Shown here: positions 27,587 to 35,671 of the stretch, piece by piece | Position numbering within the stretch: the stretch's first letter is position 1 | How the letters are laid out: every line of letters begins with the position of its first letter | Assembly: GCF_016102005.1 (NCBI RefSeq) | Contig: NZ_JACFPL010000004.1 | Coordinates: 1-64,000, forward strand | DNA length: 64,000 nucleotides | Reading direction: 5' to 3' | Origin: Bifidobacterium choladohabitans | Lineage (GTDB): Bacteria > Actinomycetota > Actinomycetes > Actinomycetales > Bifidobacteriaceae | The notes under the pieces: generated by a model | Database searches by the model: none | What the model was told of the DNA's origin: nothing | What the model saw: the letters and a program-made list of their open reading frames with translations, nothing else | Position numbers and translations under genes: made by a program

Positions 27587-27643
27587 GCGGCAGCACTCGT
27601 TTCGAGCGACCGTCTCTTGCCTTGTGTTTCAACGTGCTGCCGC
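27587..27643. repeat. 10-bp perfect inverted repeat enclosing 37 bases
   Basis: GCGGCAGCAC (27587-27596) and GTGCTGCCGC (27634-27643) are exact reverse complements, and a small CTCG-TTT-CGAG hairpin sits just inside the left arm. No T run follows, so a simple terminator is unlikely; a structured RNA or protein site is possible. Confidence 0.5.
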
Positions 27644-27876
27644 CTGGCCATCGGGCCAATGACTGCATGCGGCGATTCCGACATGGAAGATCAGACGAAG
27701 ATGCTTGAGTGAATTATGCGGGCAATAGTCTCGTCGCTGGGTTCTATAGCCTCATCAAGCTTCCATAAGAGGGGTCTACCGTCGTGAGGTCCATGGAGTC
27801 GTTTCTTGTCTGTAGAAAGACGGCTGGTTCCAATGTGTCATCGGGCACCATAGAAAGATAAGATGCTCGGTTTAAT

Positions 27877-27886
27877 GGGGGGGGGG
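27877..27886 (+). repeat. Homopolymeric G10 tract
   Basis: A run of ten guanines in the gene-free region. Such tracts slip in replication and can act as phase switches, but here no promoter or reading frame crossing it was identified. Confidence 0.8.
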
Positions 27887-28032
27887 ATACTGGTCAGAGG
27901 GAGCAGACCGCCGATATACCATACGCTGATCCTTGGTCGTTGTCGACCCAAACTACTGGCTTAGGTTTAGTAAACCTGGAGCGGATGACCAAAACGGCCG
28001 GACTATTCTGGATTGTTATCGGTATTGCATAG

Positions 28033-28074
28033 AAGAATCCCCGGCAGGCTGCGGGAAGTCTACCGGGGATTCTT
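28033..28074 (-). terminator. Terminator of the G5-domain gene
   Basis: AAGAATCCCCGG and CCGGGGATTCTT form a perfect 12-bp stem around an 18-base loop. On the minus strand it follows the gene's stop by 24 bases and ends in TTCTTC. Confidence 0.75.
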
Positions 28075-28097
28075 GGTTCAGGTCCTATGAAATCGGA

Positions 28098-29105
28098 TCA
28101 GTACCAGTTGGTCGCCTGGGATTGGGCCCATGCGCCGCAGGGGTTTCCGTAGCGGCCTTGGATGTAGCCCAGTCCCCAAACAATCTGGGTGTGGGCATCG
28201 GTCTGCCAGTTGGGACCGGCCGAGGCCATCTTGCTACCCGGCAATGCCTGAGGAATGCCGTAGGCGCCAGATGGGTTGGAGGCATTGGTCCGCCAGCCGG
28301 ACTCCTTGTTCCACAGCTGAACCAGGCAGGTGAACTGGTCCTCGCCCCAGCCTCGGGAGGTGACCAGACCGTGGGCGATGCTTTGGGCCGTGCCCACGGG
28401 GACCGTGGTGGTGGTCGAACCTGACTTTGCGGGAGTGCCGCCGCCGGTGCCCACCAGGACCACCTTGTCGACGGGGACCGTCTTGACGAAGGAGGCGAAG
28501 ATATTGCTGGTCAGGTGCTTATTGCCCGCTGCGGTGACCAGGCTGGTGGTCTCCATGACGCCGTTCTGTCCCTCTGTCTTGACCTTGGTGGTGCCTGCCG
28601 GGAGGGAGTTGGTCTTCTCTTCGATGGTGTTGAAGGGAATGGGCGACTCTTCCGTCTTGACCTGGGCATCGGCCCGGTCGATGCGGATGACGGTCTTCTC
28701 AGTGACGCGAGTGGTCAGGGACGGGGTGATCTGGTCCCCAGGCTGGAGGGTGATGTCCCCGGCCTCCAGCACGGATTTGACATCGGTGAAGCCTGTACCC
28801 AGGACCACCTTGTTCTTCCCGTTGATCTGTACATTTACATAGGATGTGTTCGCGTTGGCTCCGCCCGCGCCGTTGCGGATGGCCTGCCTGGTGCTGCCGC
28901 GGGACACCGTGTCCACATCCTGGGTGGCTGAATAGGATGTTACGCCTGACTTGGCCGAGCTCTCAGTGGATGTGTAGAAGTCGCGCGAGACGAAGCCCGC
29001 GCCAACGACCATGCCGAGAACAGTGACACCGGCAGCCAACCGCAGCCACTGACGCCTGGTCAGAGCCTTGACCGCACTCATCCGTCCTCTACGGTGGTTC
29101 GCCAT
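28098..29105 (-). CDS. G5-domain, lysozyme-like cell-wall protein (resuscitation-promoting-factor type)
   Basis: A 335-residue exported protein. A basic N-terminus and a hydrophobic segment (about 23-42) act as signal or anchor. Next come a DUF348-like repeat (VNVQINGKNKVV... around 92-130) and a G5 domain (about 130-215: IRIDRADAQVKTEESPIPF, ... EGQNGVMETT). The C-terminal 75 residues form a transglycosylase-like domain with NKESGWRTNASNPSGAYG, whose glutamate would be catalytic. It probably cleaves or remodels peptidoglycan during growth. GGAGAG precedes the minus-strand ATG. A second in-frame ATG lies eight codons in. Upstream of it is the trxA gene, read in the same direction. Confidence 0.87.
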   Translation of the reverse strand: MANHRRGRMSAVKALTRRQWLRLAAGVTVLGMVVGAGFVSRDFYTSTESSAKSGVTSYSATQDVDTVSRGSTRQAIRNGAGGANANTSYVNVQINGKNKVVLGTGFTDVKSVLEAGDITLQPGDQITPSLTTRVTEKTVIRIDRADAQVKTEESPIPFNTIEEKTNSLPAGTTKVKTEGQNGVMETTSLVTAAGNKHLTSNIFASFVKTVPVDKVVLVGTGGGTPAKSGSTTTTVPVGTAQSIAHGLVTSRGWGEDQFTCLVQLWNKESGWRTNASNPSGAYGIPQALPGSKMASAGPNWQTDAHTQIVWGLGYIQGRYGNPCGAWAQSQATNWY

Positions 29106-29254
29106 TACTCTCCTCTGTTGGACCGACAGATCCTCAGTGATCAGTCGACGTAACGCTTCCTATCGACCGCATGCTTCCGGTAGCGCCGAAAGGGTCACTG
29201 GACAAACACATCACTACTTTAGTGCAAATCGGTCTTGGAACCAACTCGACCGAC

Positions 29255-29599
29255 TCAGGCCTGTGCCGGGGTTGACAAATCGGCCTTGCGTGCCTGGTCG
29301 ATCAGGTCGTTCAGATCCGAAGACCTGAGTGCGCCGGCCTGCTTGAAGATGATCTGCCCCTGCTTGGTGATCATCAGCGTGGGCACCGCCTGGATGTCGG
29401 CGGCCGCGGCCAGATCCTGGTTCTGGTCGATGTCCACCTTGCCGAAGACGATGTCGGTGTTGGCCTGCGAAGCCTTCTCGAAGATGGGGCCAAAGGCCTT
29501 GCAGGGTCCGCACCAGGTGGCCCAGAAGTCAATCAACACCAGGTCGTTGTCCTTGATGGTCTGCTCGAAGTTTTCCGAAGTAATAGTCGTGGTGGCCAT
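29255..29599 (-). CDS. trxA: Thioredoxin
   Basis: Cytoplasmic dithiol-disulfide oxidoreductase, 114 residues. FWATWCGPCKAFGP carries the redox pair, and the cis-proline is in AVPTLMI. AAGGAG lies eight bases before the minus-strand ATG at 29599; upstream in-frame codons are not thioredoxin-like. Confidence 0.96.
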   Translation of the reverse strand: MATTTITSENFEQTIKDNDLVLIDFWATWCGPCKAFGPIFEKASQANTDIVFGKVDIDQNQDLAAAADIQAVPTLMITKQGQIIFKQAGALRSSDLNDLIDQARKADLSTPAQA

Positions 29600-29770
29600 G
29601 GTAACGCTCCTTGAAGTCGTTTGTCTGTCGCGCGGGAAGCTCCCGTGCTTAGCAACCGCTTTCAATCATCAGCATTCCATCAAGGCTGGAGAAAGCGCCC
29701 GAATATGCTCTGGGTGGAGATGTCCGCCGGGGTCCCGTGGCCGGTCAAGCCTGGTACGGATAATGGAGAC

Positions 29771-30400
29771 ATGCCAGTGCTGAACGACGAGATTCCCGAT
29801 GATGACGACTTCGATGCCGATCGCGACCGTGGCGCCTTCTCACACATCACCCCAGAGGACTTCAACCGGGGTTTTTCAGGCTCGAATCCCCCCGGATGGC
29901 TGGACCGTGACGCCATCGACCGTGCGCGGCGATGCCTGCCCATGCCCTATGTGGAGGTGGTGCCGGTTCGCGTGGATGAAATGAGCGCCGTCACCCAGGT
30001 GGGCACCCTTCTACGCGTGGATGATCAGGGTAACATCGAGCGCACCCTGATCACCGGACGGATTCTCTACCACGAGACCATCAGGGAGGCCCTGGCCAGA
30101 AACATCGCCAAGGATCTGGGTCAGCTGGCCCTGCCCATGCTGCCTGCCAGCCCCCAGCCCTTCACCGTGGCCGAGTTCTTCCCCACGCCGGGGGTCTCGG
30201 AGTACTACGACCCGCGTCAGCATGCCATCGCTCTGTGCTACCTGGTGCCGGTGGCCGGGGACTGCAAGCCCCAGGACGAGACCCTGGATGTGGAGTGGAT
30301 CGATCCCAAGGGGGATATGCTGGAGTCCTTTATCAGCCAGATGCCCGGCGGACACGGCAAGGTGCTGATGGGCGCCCTGAGCTGGGCCGGTGCGCTATGA
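29771..30400 (+). CDS. DUF4916 protein (Nudix-fold-like)
   Basis: A 209-residue cytoplasmic protein of the actinobacterial DUF4916 family, related to Nudix hydrolases: an acidic N-terminus (DEIPDDDDFDADRD), then WLDRDAIDRARRCLPMPYVEVVPVRVDE and VTQVGTLLRVDDQG. The classical Nudix box is not recognisable, so catalysis is uncertain. ATG 29771 follows TGGAGA. Its stop overlaps the start of the hydrolase gene, and that gene overlaps nudC, giving a translationally coupled trio. Confidence 0.75.
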   Translation: MPVLNDEIPDDDDFDADRDRGAFSHITPEDFNRGFSGSNPPGWLDRDAIDRARRCLPMPYVEVVPVRVDEMSAVTQVGTLLRVDDQGNIERTLITGRILYHETIREALARNIAKDLGQLALPMLPASPQPFTVAEFFPTPGVSEYYDPRQHAIALCYLVPVAGDCKPQDETLDVEWIDPKGDMLESFISQMPGGHGKVLMGALSWAGAL

Positions 30401-31290
30401 GCACTATGAGCCGTGAATCCTTGGAGGCGGGCATGAACATTGCCAATACCGTATATCGGCAAGGGGAGGGGCTGCCCTTGGTGCTGGTCCATGCCTTCCC
30501 TGTGGACCACCGCATGTGGGATCGGTGCGCGGCCTCGCTGATGGCCCAGGCGGATCGTGCAGGTATGACCCCCTTCCCGGTCTATGCTCCGGATATGCCT
30601 GGAGCGGGCGATTGCCCCCTGCCTGGGCCGGCATCCTGTGGTCCGGCGGACTCTGATGGTGCCCTGCCAGGCGCACTGGATGCCATGGCCCGTGCCTTTG
30701 TGGACATGATCGCCGCCACTGGTGCACAGAAGGCCATCTGGGTCGGACTTTCCATGGGCGGCTACCTGGTCGAGGCGGTAGCCAGGCTTTACCCGCAGAT
30801 GGTGACCGGTCTGGCCCTGTGCGACACCACCATGATGGCTGACCGTCCGGCATCCCGGGCCAACCGGCTGCGGATCGCCCGAACCTGTGAGGTGGGGGGG
30901 ACCCTTGAACCGGTCATGCACTTCGCCCGGCCCCAGGAGGGTGATTCCACGTTCAAGCGTTCGCCCGCCTTCGTGCAGACCATGACCGAATGGATACAGT
31001 CCCAGGATCCCCGGGGCATCGCCTGGCGGGAGCGGATGGCTGCGGGCCGCCCGGATCAGAGCGATCTGGTCGGCCGCATCAGGGTGCCCGTGGCCCTGGT
31101 CAGCGGCCGTTGCGACCCCTCCAGCCCTCCACGTGCCATGGAACCTCTGGCCCAGGCCATGCGTCAGGCCGGAACGGAAGTTACTTTCACCGCCATCGAC
31201 GACTGCGGCCACTTCAGTGCCGTCGAGCATCCGGATCGGGTGGCTGCTGCCCTGCTGGACCTGGTTCGTCGCGTAGGGAGGCTCTCATGA
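30397..31290 (+). CDS. Alpha/beta-hydrolase
   Basis: A 297-residue hydrolase with the nucleophile elbow GLSMGG (S119), oxyanion region LVHAFPVDHRMW, acid in SGRCDPSSPP and His 272 in CGHFSAVEHP. The substrate is unknown; the family includes esterases, lipases and lactonases. ATG 30397 overlaps the previous stop; ATG 30406 or 30433 are alternatives. It lies between DUF4916 and nudC in a coupled operon, which hints at a role near NAD or nucleotide-derivative metabolism, though that is weak. Confidence 0.85.
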   Translation: MSTMSRESLEAGMNIANTVYRQGEGLPLVLVHAFPVDHRMWDRCAASLMAQADRAGMTPFPVYAPDMPGAGDCPLPGPASCGPADSDGALPGALDAMARAFVDMIAATGAQKAIWVGLSMGGYLVEAVARLYPQMVTGLALCDTTMMADRPASRANRLRIARTCEVGGTLEPVMHFARPQEGDSTFKRSPAFVQTMTEWIQSQDPRGIAWRERMAAGRPDQSDLVGRIRVPVALVSGRCDPSSPPRAMEPLAQAMRQAGTEVTFTAIDDCGHFSAVEHPDRVAAALLDLVRRVGRLS

Positions 31291-32324
31291 GCGATTGCGA
31301 AACGGTCTTCTCCCCGCTGGCCCTTACCGAGCCCCTGCACTTCCTGCCTCTGGCTCAGGGGGATGTGGACTACGACACGGTAGCACGGCCGCAGCCCGGT
31401 CTGCTTGACCATCTGCTGGAGCGGGACAACACGGGGGTCATCCTGGTGCGGGGCGAGAAGGTGGCCGTGCCCAAGGGCAAAGGGGCGCTGGCTGGTCGCA
31501 CTGGAGCCGGCATCCGTCTGGCTACCCTGCCTGCTGCATACTTGCGGGATCCTCTGACAGGCTCGGCAGACCAGTTCGAGCCGCCCTGCTACTACCTTGG
31601 GAAGGCCGACCGGCAGGCCTGGCTGGCCCTGGATCTGGATCTTGCCTGCGCCGGTCGGGCCGTCCAGGACCCTCTTCGTGATTTGGCTCAGGCTGCCGAT
31701 CGGCGCTTCGACTGGCTTGGCCTGCGTGAGTATGCCCCTCATGGGCGTCCGCGTCAGGTGGGCCTGGCAACCTGTGCGGTCGCCCTGTCCGTATGGCATG
31801 GACGCCAGGCCTTCTGCCCCCACTGCGGCGCACCGGTCCATCCCTGCCAAGCCGGATGGGCTCAGATCTGCCAGGGGGATGCATCAGGGGACCAACACAC
31901 GCTCTTTCCCCGCATCGAACCCGCAGTGATCATGGCCGTGGTGGATGGCCGCGACCGGCTTCTGCTCCAGCACAATCGGAAGTGGGCTCCCGGCTTTTGC
32001 TCGGTCACTGCCGGATTCGTCGAGGCTGGCGAGAATCTGGAGCATGCAGTCCGGCGGGAGACCCTGGAAGAGGTGGGCCTGAACCTGGGGGAGATGCGGT
32101 ATCTGGGCTCCCAGCCCTGGCCCTTCCCGGCCTCCCTGATGGTGGCCTTCAGAGCCAGATCCCTGAATACGGACATCCGGGTGGACGGTCAGGAAACCGA
32201 TGAGGCCAACTGGTTCACACGGGAGGAATTCAGCGCTGCTCTGTCCTCGGGTCGGTTGCGCATACCTCAGACGGCCAGTGTGGCCAGACATATGATTGAG
32301 CAGTGGTACGGCAGCGAGCTCTGA
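31287..32324 (+). CDS. nudC: NADH pyrophosphatase
   Basis: Nudix enzyme hydrolysing NAD(H) to NMN(H) and AMP, and able to decap NAD-capped RNA in other bacteria. It has an N-terminal domain, a zinc ribbon with cysteines 177, 180, 187 or so and 195, the Nudix box GFVEAGENLEHAVRRETLEEVG (about 243-264) and the NudC hallmark SQPWPFPASLM (275-285). 345 residues. ATG 31287 overlaps the hydrolase stop by four bases. Confidence 0.93.
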   Translation: MSDCETVFSPLALTEPLHFLPLAQGDVDYDTVARPQPGLLDHLLERDNTGVILVRGEKVAVPKGKGALAGRTGAGIRLATLPAAYLRDPLTGSADQFEPPCYYLGKADRQAWLALDLDLACAGRAVQDPLRDLAQAADRRFDWLGLREYAPHGRPRQVGLATCAVALSVWHGRQAFCPHCGAPVHPCQAGWAQICQGDASGDQHTLFPRIEPAVIMAVVDGRDRLLLQHNRKWAPGFCSVTAGFVEAGENLEHAVRRETLEEVGLNLGEMRYLGSQPWPFPASLMVAFRARSLNTDIRVDGQETDEANWFTREEFSAALSSGRLRIPQTASVARHMIEQWYGSEL

Positions 32325-32405
32325 TTCATCCGAGTGGTGTTGCGCCCTCGGACCTGGTCTCGTCGTAAGATATTTCGAAGAACTGTCAGCAGCGAAAGGT
32401 GTGTT

Positions 32406-34010
32406 ATGGCCATGGAGGGGCAAGAAGAGCCTCGTATCTCTGATGTCGACCAGGCCGAAACCGTGACTATGCCGCCGACGACCGGGGAGGGGCCCGACCC
32501 TGTGGACCTGTTCGCCGATGAAGAAGCAGAGCGGGCTTTCGGCGCAGGTGCCGCCCACAAGGCTCCTTCGAGCGGTCACCGCGGACGCACCATCCTGGCC
32601 CTGCTGCTTCTGGCTGTACTGATCCTGGTGGGTTGCTGGTTCGGCGTCCGTGCCTTCTTCCGCGATCGGGTGGCCCCCGGCGTCACCCTGGGCGGGCAGG
32701 TCATGATGGGTCGGACCAAGGACCAGGTCAGGCAGATCGTCGATCGGCAGGTTCGGGACTCCCAGGTGGAGCTCAAGGGTGAAGGCACCTCTGCCCGGGC
32801 AGGGCTGAAGGACCTGGGCGTAAGCGTGGATTCGGATGCCACGGTCACCAAGATCATGAACGCCAAGGGGTCTGCGGGCCTCTCCCGGCTGAACCCCTTC
32901 CATGGCGAGGCGGTGCCGCTGGTTGCCGAGCGGGATCAGCTGGCCATGGACAGGTATCTGACTGAACGTTTCATCCCCCGTCAGGACCGCTCCGTTCCCT
33001 CCACTATCGTTTTTGATCAAGGCGCACACGCCTTCCGGCCACAAGAGGGTCGCGGAGGCAAGGCGCCTGAGCTGGGCCGCGTGCAGGATGCCGTCTCATC
33101 CTTGATAGACAAGCCCGGCAGGCGTCTGGCCGTGGGGGTGGTCTATAAGGAAGTGTCCATGCCCATCAGCCTGGACACCGCCAATCAGGTGGCCTCCCAG
33201 GCCAACCAACGACTGGCCAAGGACCTGGTCATCAAGGGTGCCGATGATGACCTCATGACCGTCCCGGCCGCCACTGTGGCCACCTGGGTCAAGCCGGTCA
33301 CCGATCTGGACAAGGGGACCATGGAGCTGGGCTTCGATCGGCAGGCCATCAAGCAGTATCTGGACCAGGAGCTGGCCCGGCAGCTGGACCGGGATATGGT
33401 CACCGCCGTCAACGTCAAGAACACCAAGGGCGATGTGGTGGCCGAGACCACCAAGGGAGTGGACGGTGTCCGGGTAACGGATGTGTCCGCCACGGCGGAC
33501 CTGGTCGTCAAGGCCCTGGAAGAGGGCGACACGAATCCCGTCCAGGCGAGCGCCGAGATCACACCCCACAAGGAGCAGACCCGGGTGGCCCGATACGACG
33601 TGCCAGACGGCGACATCTGGATCCAGGTCAACCTCAGCGACCAGACCGCCACCGCCTACCACGGCACCACCCAGGTCAAGACCTTCCCCATATGCTCAGG
33701 CAAGCCCGATAACGGGAAATGGTCCGACACCGGCACCTTCTTCATCAATGTGCGCTACGCGGTCCAGACCATGCGTGGGCAGGGCTACGTCACGCCCAAC
33801 GTAAAATGGGTCTCCTACTACAACGGCAGCGAGGGCTTCCACACGGCCAGTTGGAACTCCGCCGGCATTGCCAAGGGCGACCCCGCCCAATACGGATCCC
33901 ACGGCTGCATCAATATGTATGAGCAGGATGCCAAGTGGATCTTTGACAACGCCCCAATCGGGACCATGGTCAAGGTGGAGGGGCAGGTTCCATCGGGTCC
34001 GGCCCGCTAG
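32406..34010 (+). CDS. L,D-transpeptidase (YkuD), membrane-anchored
   Basis: Forms 3-3 or related cross-links in peptidoglycan. A disordered acidic N-terminus precedes a membrane segment (about 63-85), then repeated PG-binding-4-like modules, then the C-terminal YkuD domain with HGCINMYEQDAKWIF, where the Cys is catalytic and the His/Gly are conserved. 534 residues. ATG 32406 follows GAAAGGTG. Stands in tandem with gcvH but with a gap of 39 bases and a separate promoter-like box. Confidence 0.9.
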   Translation: MAMEGQEEPRISDVDQAETVTMPPTTGEGPDPVDLFADEEAERAFGAGAAHKAPSSGHRGRTILALLLLAVLILVGCWFGVRAFFRDRVAPGVTLGGQVMMGRTKDQVRQIVDRQVRDSQVELKGEGTSARAGLKDLGVSVDSDATVTKIMNAKGSAGLSRLNPFHGEAVPLVAERDQLAMDRYLTERFIPRQDRSVPSTIVFDQGAHAFRPQEGRGGKAPELGRVQDAVSSLIDKPGRRLAVGVVYKEVSMPISLDTANQVASQANQRLAKDLVIKGADDDLMTVPAATVATWVKPVTDLDKGTMELGFDRQAIKQYLDQELARQLDRDMVTAVNVKNTKGDVVAETTKGVDGVRVTDVSATADLVVKALEEGDTNPVQASAEITPHKEQTRVARYDVPDGDIWIQVNLSDQTATAYHGTTQVKTFPICSGKPDNGKWSDTGTFFINVRYAVQTMRGQGYVTPNVKWVSYYNGSEGFHTASWNSAGIAKGDPAQYGSHGCINMYEQDAKWIFDNAPIGTMVKVEGQVPSGPAR

Positions 34011-34037
34011 GAGCACCTGCCACGGCAGACGTTCGAG

Positions 34038-34049
34038 TAGGCTGGAACC
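34038..34049 (+). promoter_or_regulatory. -10 box abutting the gcvH start codon
   Basis: TAGGCT (34038-34043) leaves only six bases to the ATG at 34050, which fits a leaderless transcript. No -35 is obvious. Confidence 0.4.
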
Positions 34050-34463
34050 ATGAGCGATGAACACAGTGATGGAACTTCCCGCCTGGATGTGCCCGAACAC
34101 CTGCGGTATTCCCAGGATCATGTCTGGATCGACCCCAGTCAATCCCCGGCGCCCATGGGCGTCACCGAGTATGCGGCGGACCAGCTGGGAGACCTGGTCT
34201 TTCTGGATCTGCCCGAGACCGGCACCCACGTCGATGCCGGCGATGAGGTCATTGAGCTGGAGTCCTCCAAGGCTGTTGAGCCGGTGGTCTGCCCGGTGGC
34301 AGGCACCATCGCCTACGTCAACAGGGCAGCCTCGGACGATCCGGAGGTCATCAACTCCGACCCCTATGGTGAAGGCTGGATAGCCAAAATCGACCTGGAG
34401 GACGATGAGCCCGATCTGATGAGCGCCGAGGAGTACGGTCAGCTGCTGAAGAGCCTGAACTGA
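34050..34463 (+). CDS. gcvH: Glycine-cleavage H-like lipoyl protein
   Basis: A 137-residue lipoyl-carrier protein. Family motifs are YSQDHVWID, GVTEYAADQLGDLVFLDLP and the lipoylation loop ELESSKAVEPV with K74. The other glycine cleavage genes (gcvT, gcvP) are not in the window, and classical 2-oxoacid dehydrogenases are absent in bifidobacteria, so its role may be as a carrier in another process. A lipoate-protein ligase gene lies 6 kb downstream. The start codon is close to a -10-like box, with no ribosome-binding site. Confidence 0.9.
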   Translation: MSDEHSDGTSRLDVPEHLRYSQDHVWIDPSQSPAPMGVTEYAADQLGDLVFLDLPETGTHVDAGDEVIELESSKAVEPVVCPVAGTIAYVNRAASDDPEVINSDPYGEGWIAKIDLEDDEPDLMSAEEYGQLLKSLN

Positions 34464-34473
34464 CGGTCCGGTT

Positions 34474-35664
34474 ATGACCAGGCGATCCGGCCGCAACGAA
34501 GGGCCCCTGCGGGTCCGATCGGTAAGCACCACCTTCGATTCGGCCGCGCCCGGGGAGGGCATCGAGAGCAGACCGGCTCCGGTGCGTCTGCTGAGGCGAC
34601 TGATTACCGGCGCCTTCGATCTCTGGGTGGGGCTGTCCATCAATATGACCGGCCGCCTGGGGTGGTCGGCTGACGTCCAGCCCTATGTGGGCTACGGTAC
34701 CGAGTCATATTCCCGGCTGATTTGCCGTACCATTCTGACCGACGGCCGCAGACGCGAGGATCCGGCCATTCGTGGCATCCGCGGCCTGCTGACCGTGCCC
34801 GCGCCCAGGACCAGGGTCAGGCTGGCCATCGACAGCACGGCCATCGGGAGGGTCCAGGTGGGTGACTCCTCGGTCTACGATGCCGTCGATCCCAGCCGCA
34901 GCCTGAATGCGGATGCGGTCTTCTCCGACCGATCAGGCTACCTGGATCTGGTGGCCGAGCATCAGCTGACCCCAGGCGTGCACCGGGTCTCCTACCAGGT
35001 GCGGGGCCGCCGGCCCGTCGACGCGCCTTTGTACATCGTGCCCGGTCAGACTCCTGTCGGCGTCATATCCGACGTGGACGACACCATCATGATCAGCCAG
35101 GTGCCCAATCATTGGAAGGCTGCCTGGAACCTGCTCCTGTCGAATCCGCACCGCCGGTCCTCGGTGCCGGGCATGGCCGTCCTTTACAACCGCATCCGCG
35201 ACCTGGACCCACGGATGCCCTTCTTCTACCTGTCGGCCTCCCCTTGGAATGTGGAGGGGTCCATACGTGGCTTCATCCGCGACCATGGCTTTCCTGCCGG
35301 ACCCCTGCTGCTGCGGGATCTGGATCCCAGGCCCAAGACCTTTGTGCCCTCAATCGTGCAGCACAAGATGGAGTTCATCCGCCAACTCATGGCCGACTTT
35401 CCCAAGATGCGCTTCGTATTGATGGGCGACGACGGGCAGAGCGACCCCTCCACCTTCGCCCAGGTGGTGCGGCAGTATCCGGGCCGGGTCCTGGCCATCG
35501 GCATCCGTCAGCTGAGCCCCCAGGAGACCGGGCTGGGAGTCCTGGTCAAACGCACTGCCACACAGCCGGTGCCTGTGACGGAGGTGCCGGTCTTCTACGG
35601 GACCACGGGCGCCAATCTGATGCGAACCCTGCTGCCCTATCTGCGTCGTCGCGCCCGAATATAA
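34474..35664 (+). CDS. APP1-type phosphatase (DUF2183)
   Basis: A 396-residue protein with the conserved phosphatase core GVISDVDDTIMIS (D200-x-D202-x-T204, HAD-like), then FFYLSASPWN and a later MRFVLMGDDGQSD, which define the DUF2183/phosphatidate-phosphatase-APP1 family. The N-terminal half (about 1-190) is a beta-rich domain typical of the bacterial members. Its substrate may be a lipid phosphate, which is unproven. It begins 10 bases after the gcvH stop with no clear ribosome-binding site. Confidence 0.85.
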   Translation: MTRRSGRNEGPLRVRSVSTTFDSAAPGEGIESRPAPVRLLRRLITGAFDLWVGLSINMTGRLGWSADVQPYVGYGTESYSRLICRTILTDGRRREDPAIRGIRGLLTVPAPRTRVRLAIDSTAIGRVQVGDSSVYDAVDPSRSLNADAVFSDRSGYLDLVAEHQLTPGVHRVSYQVRGRRPVDAPLYIVPGQTPVGVISDVDDTIMISQVPNHWKAAWNLLLSNPHRRSSVPGMAVLYNRIRDLDPRMPFFYLSASPWNVEGSIRGFIRDHGFPAGPLLLRDLDPRPKTFVPSIVQHKMEFIRQLMADFPKMRFVLMGDDGQSDPSTFAQVVRQYPGRVLAIGIRQLSPQETGLGVLVKRTATQPVPVTEVPVFYGTTGANLMRTLLPYLRRRARI

Positions 35665-35671
35665 TCGCCCC
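35660..35671 (+). promoter_or_regulatory. -10 box for a leaderless oligopeptidase transcript
   Basis: A consensus TATAAT (35660-35665) lies six bases before the ATG at 35672, so transcription would begin at the start codon. No ribosome-binding site is present, and the -35 region is poor. Confidence 0.6.

Larger units (their letters stand above)
27389..28097. other. Gene-free AT-richer region with G10 tract and inverted repeats
   Basis: About 700 bases without a credible reading frame. It contains the permease terminator, a 10-bp inverted repeat (27587-27643), a run of ten G (27877-27886) and the terminator of the minus-strand G5-domain gene. Base composition (about 45-50% GC by eye over parts of it) is well below the neighbouring genes. 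It could be remnant DNA or hold an unrecognised RNA. Confidence 0.6.

Noticed and set aside
27354-27684. Two minus-strand frames (92-104 codons) in the gene-free region
   Set aside because: No ribosome-binding site or known motif, and they run across the permease terminator stem.
28033-28074. Plus-strand small RNA ending at 28074
   Set aside because: The hairpin is better explained as the terminator of the minus-strand gene, which ends 24 bases away.
27933-28424. Plus-strand frame of 163 codons opposite the G5-domain gene
   Set aside because: Runs over the terminator and the antisense of a well-supported gene; no motif.
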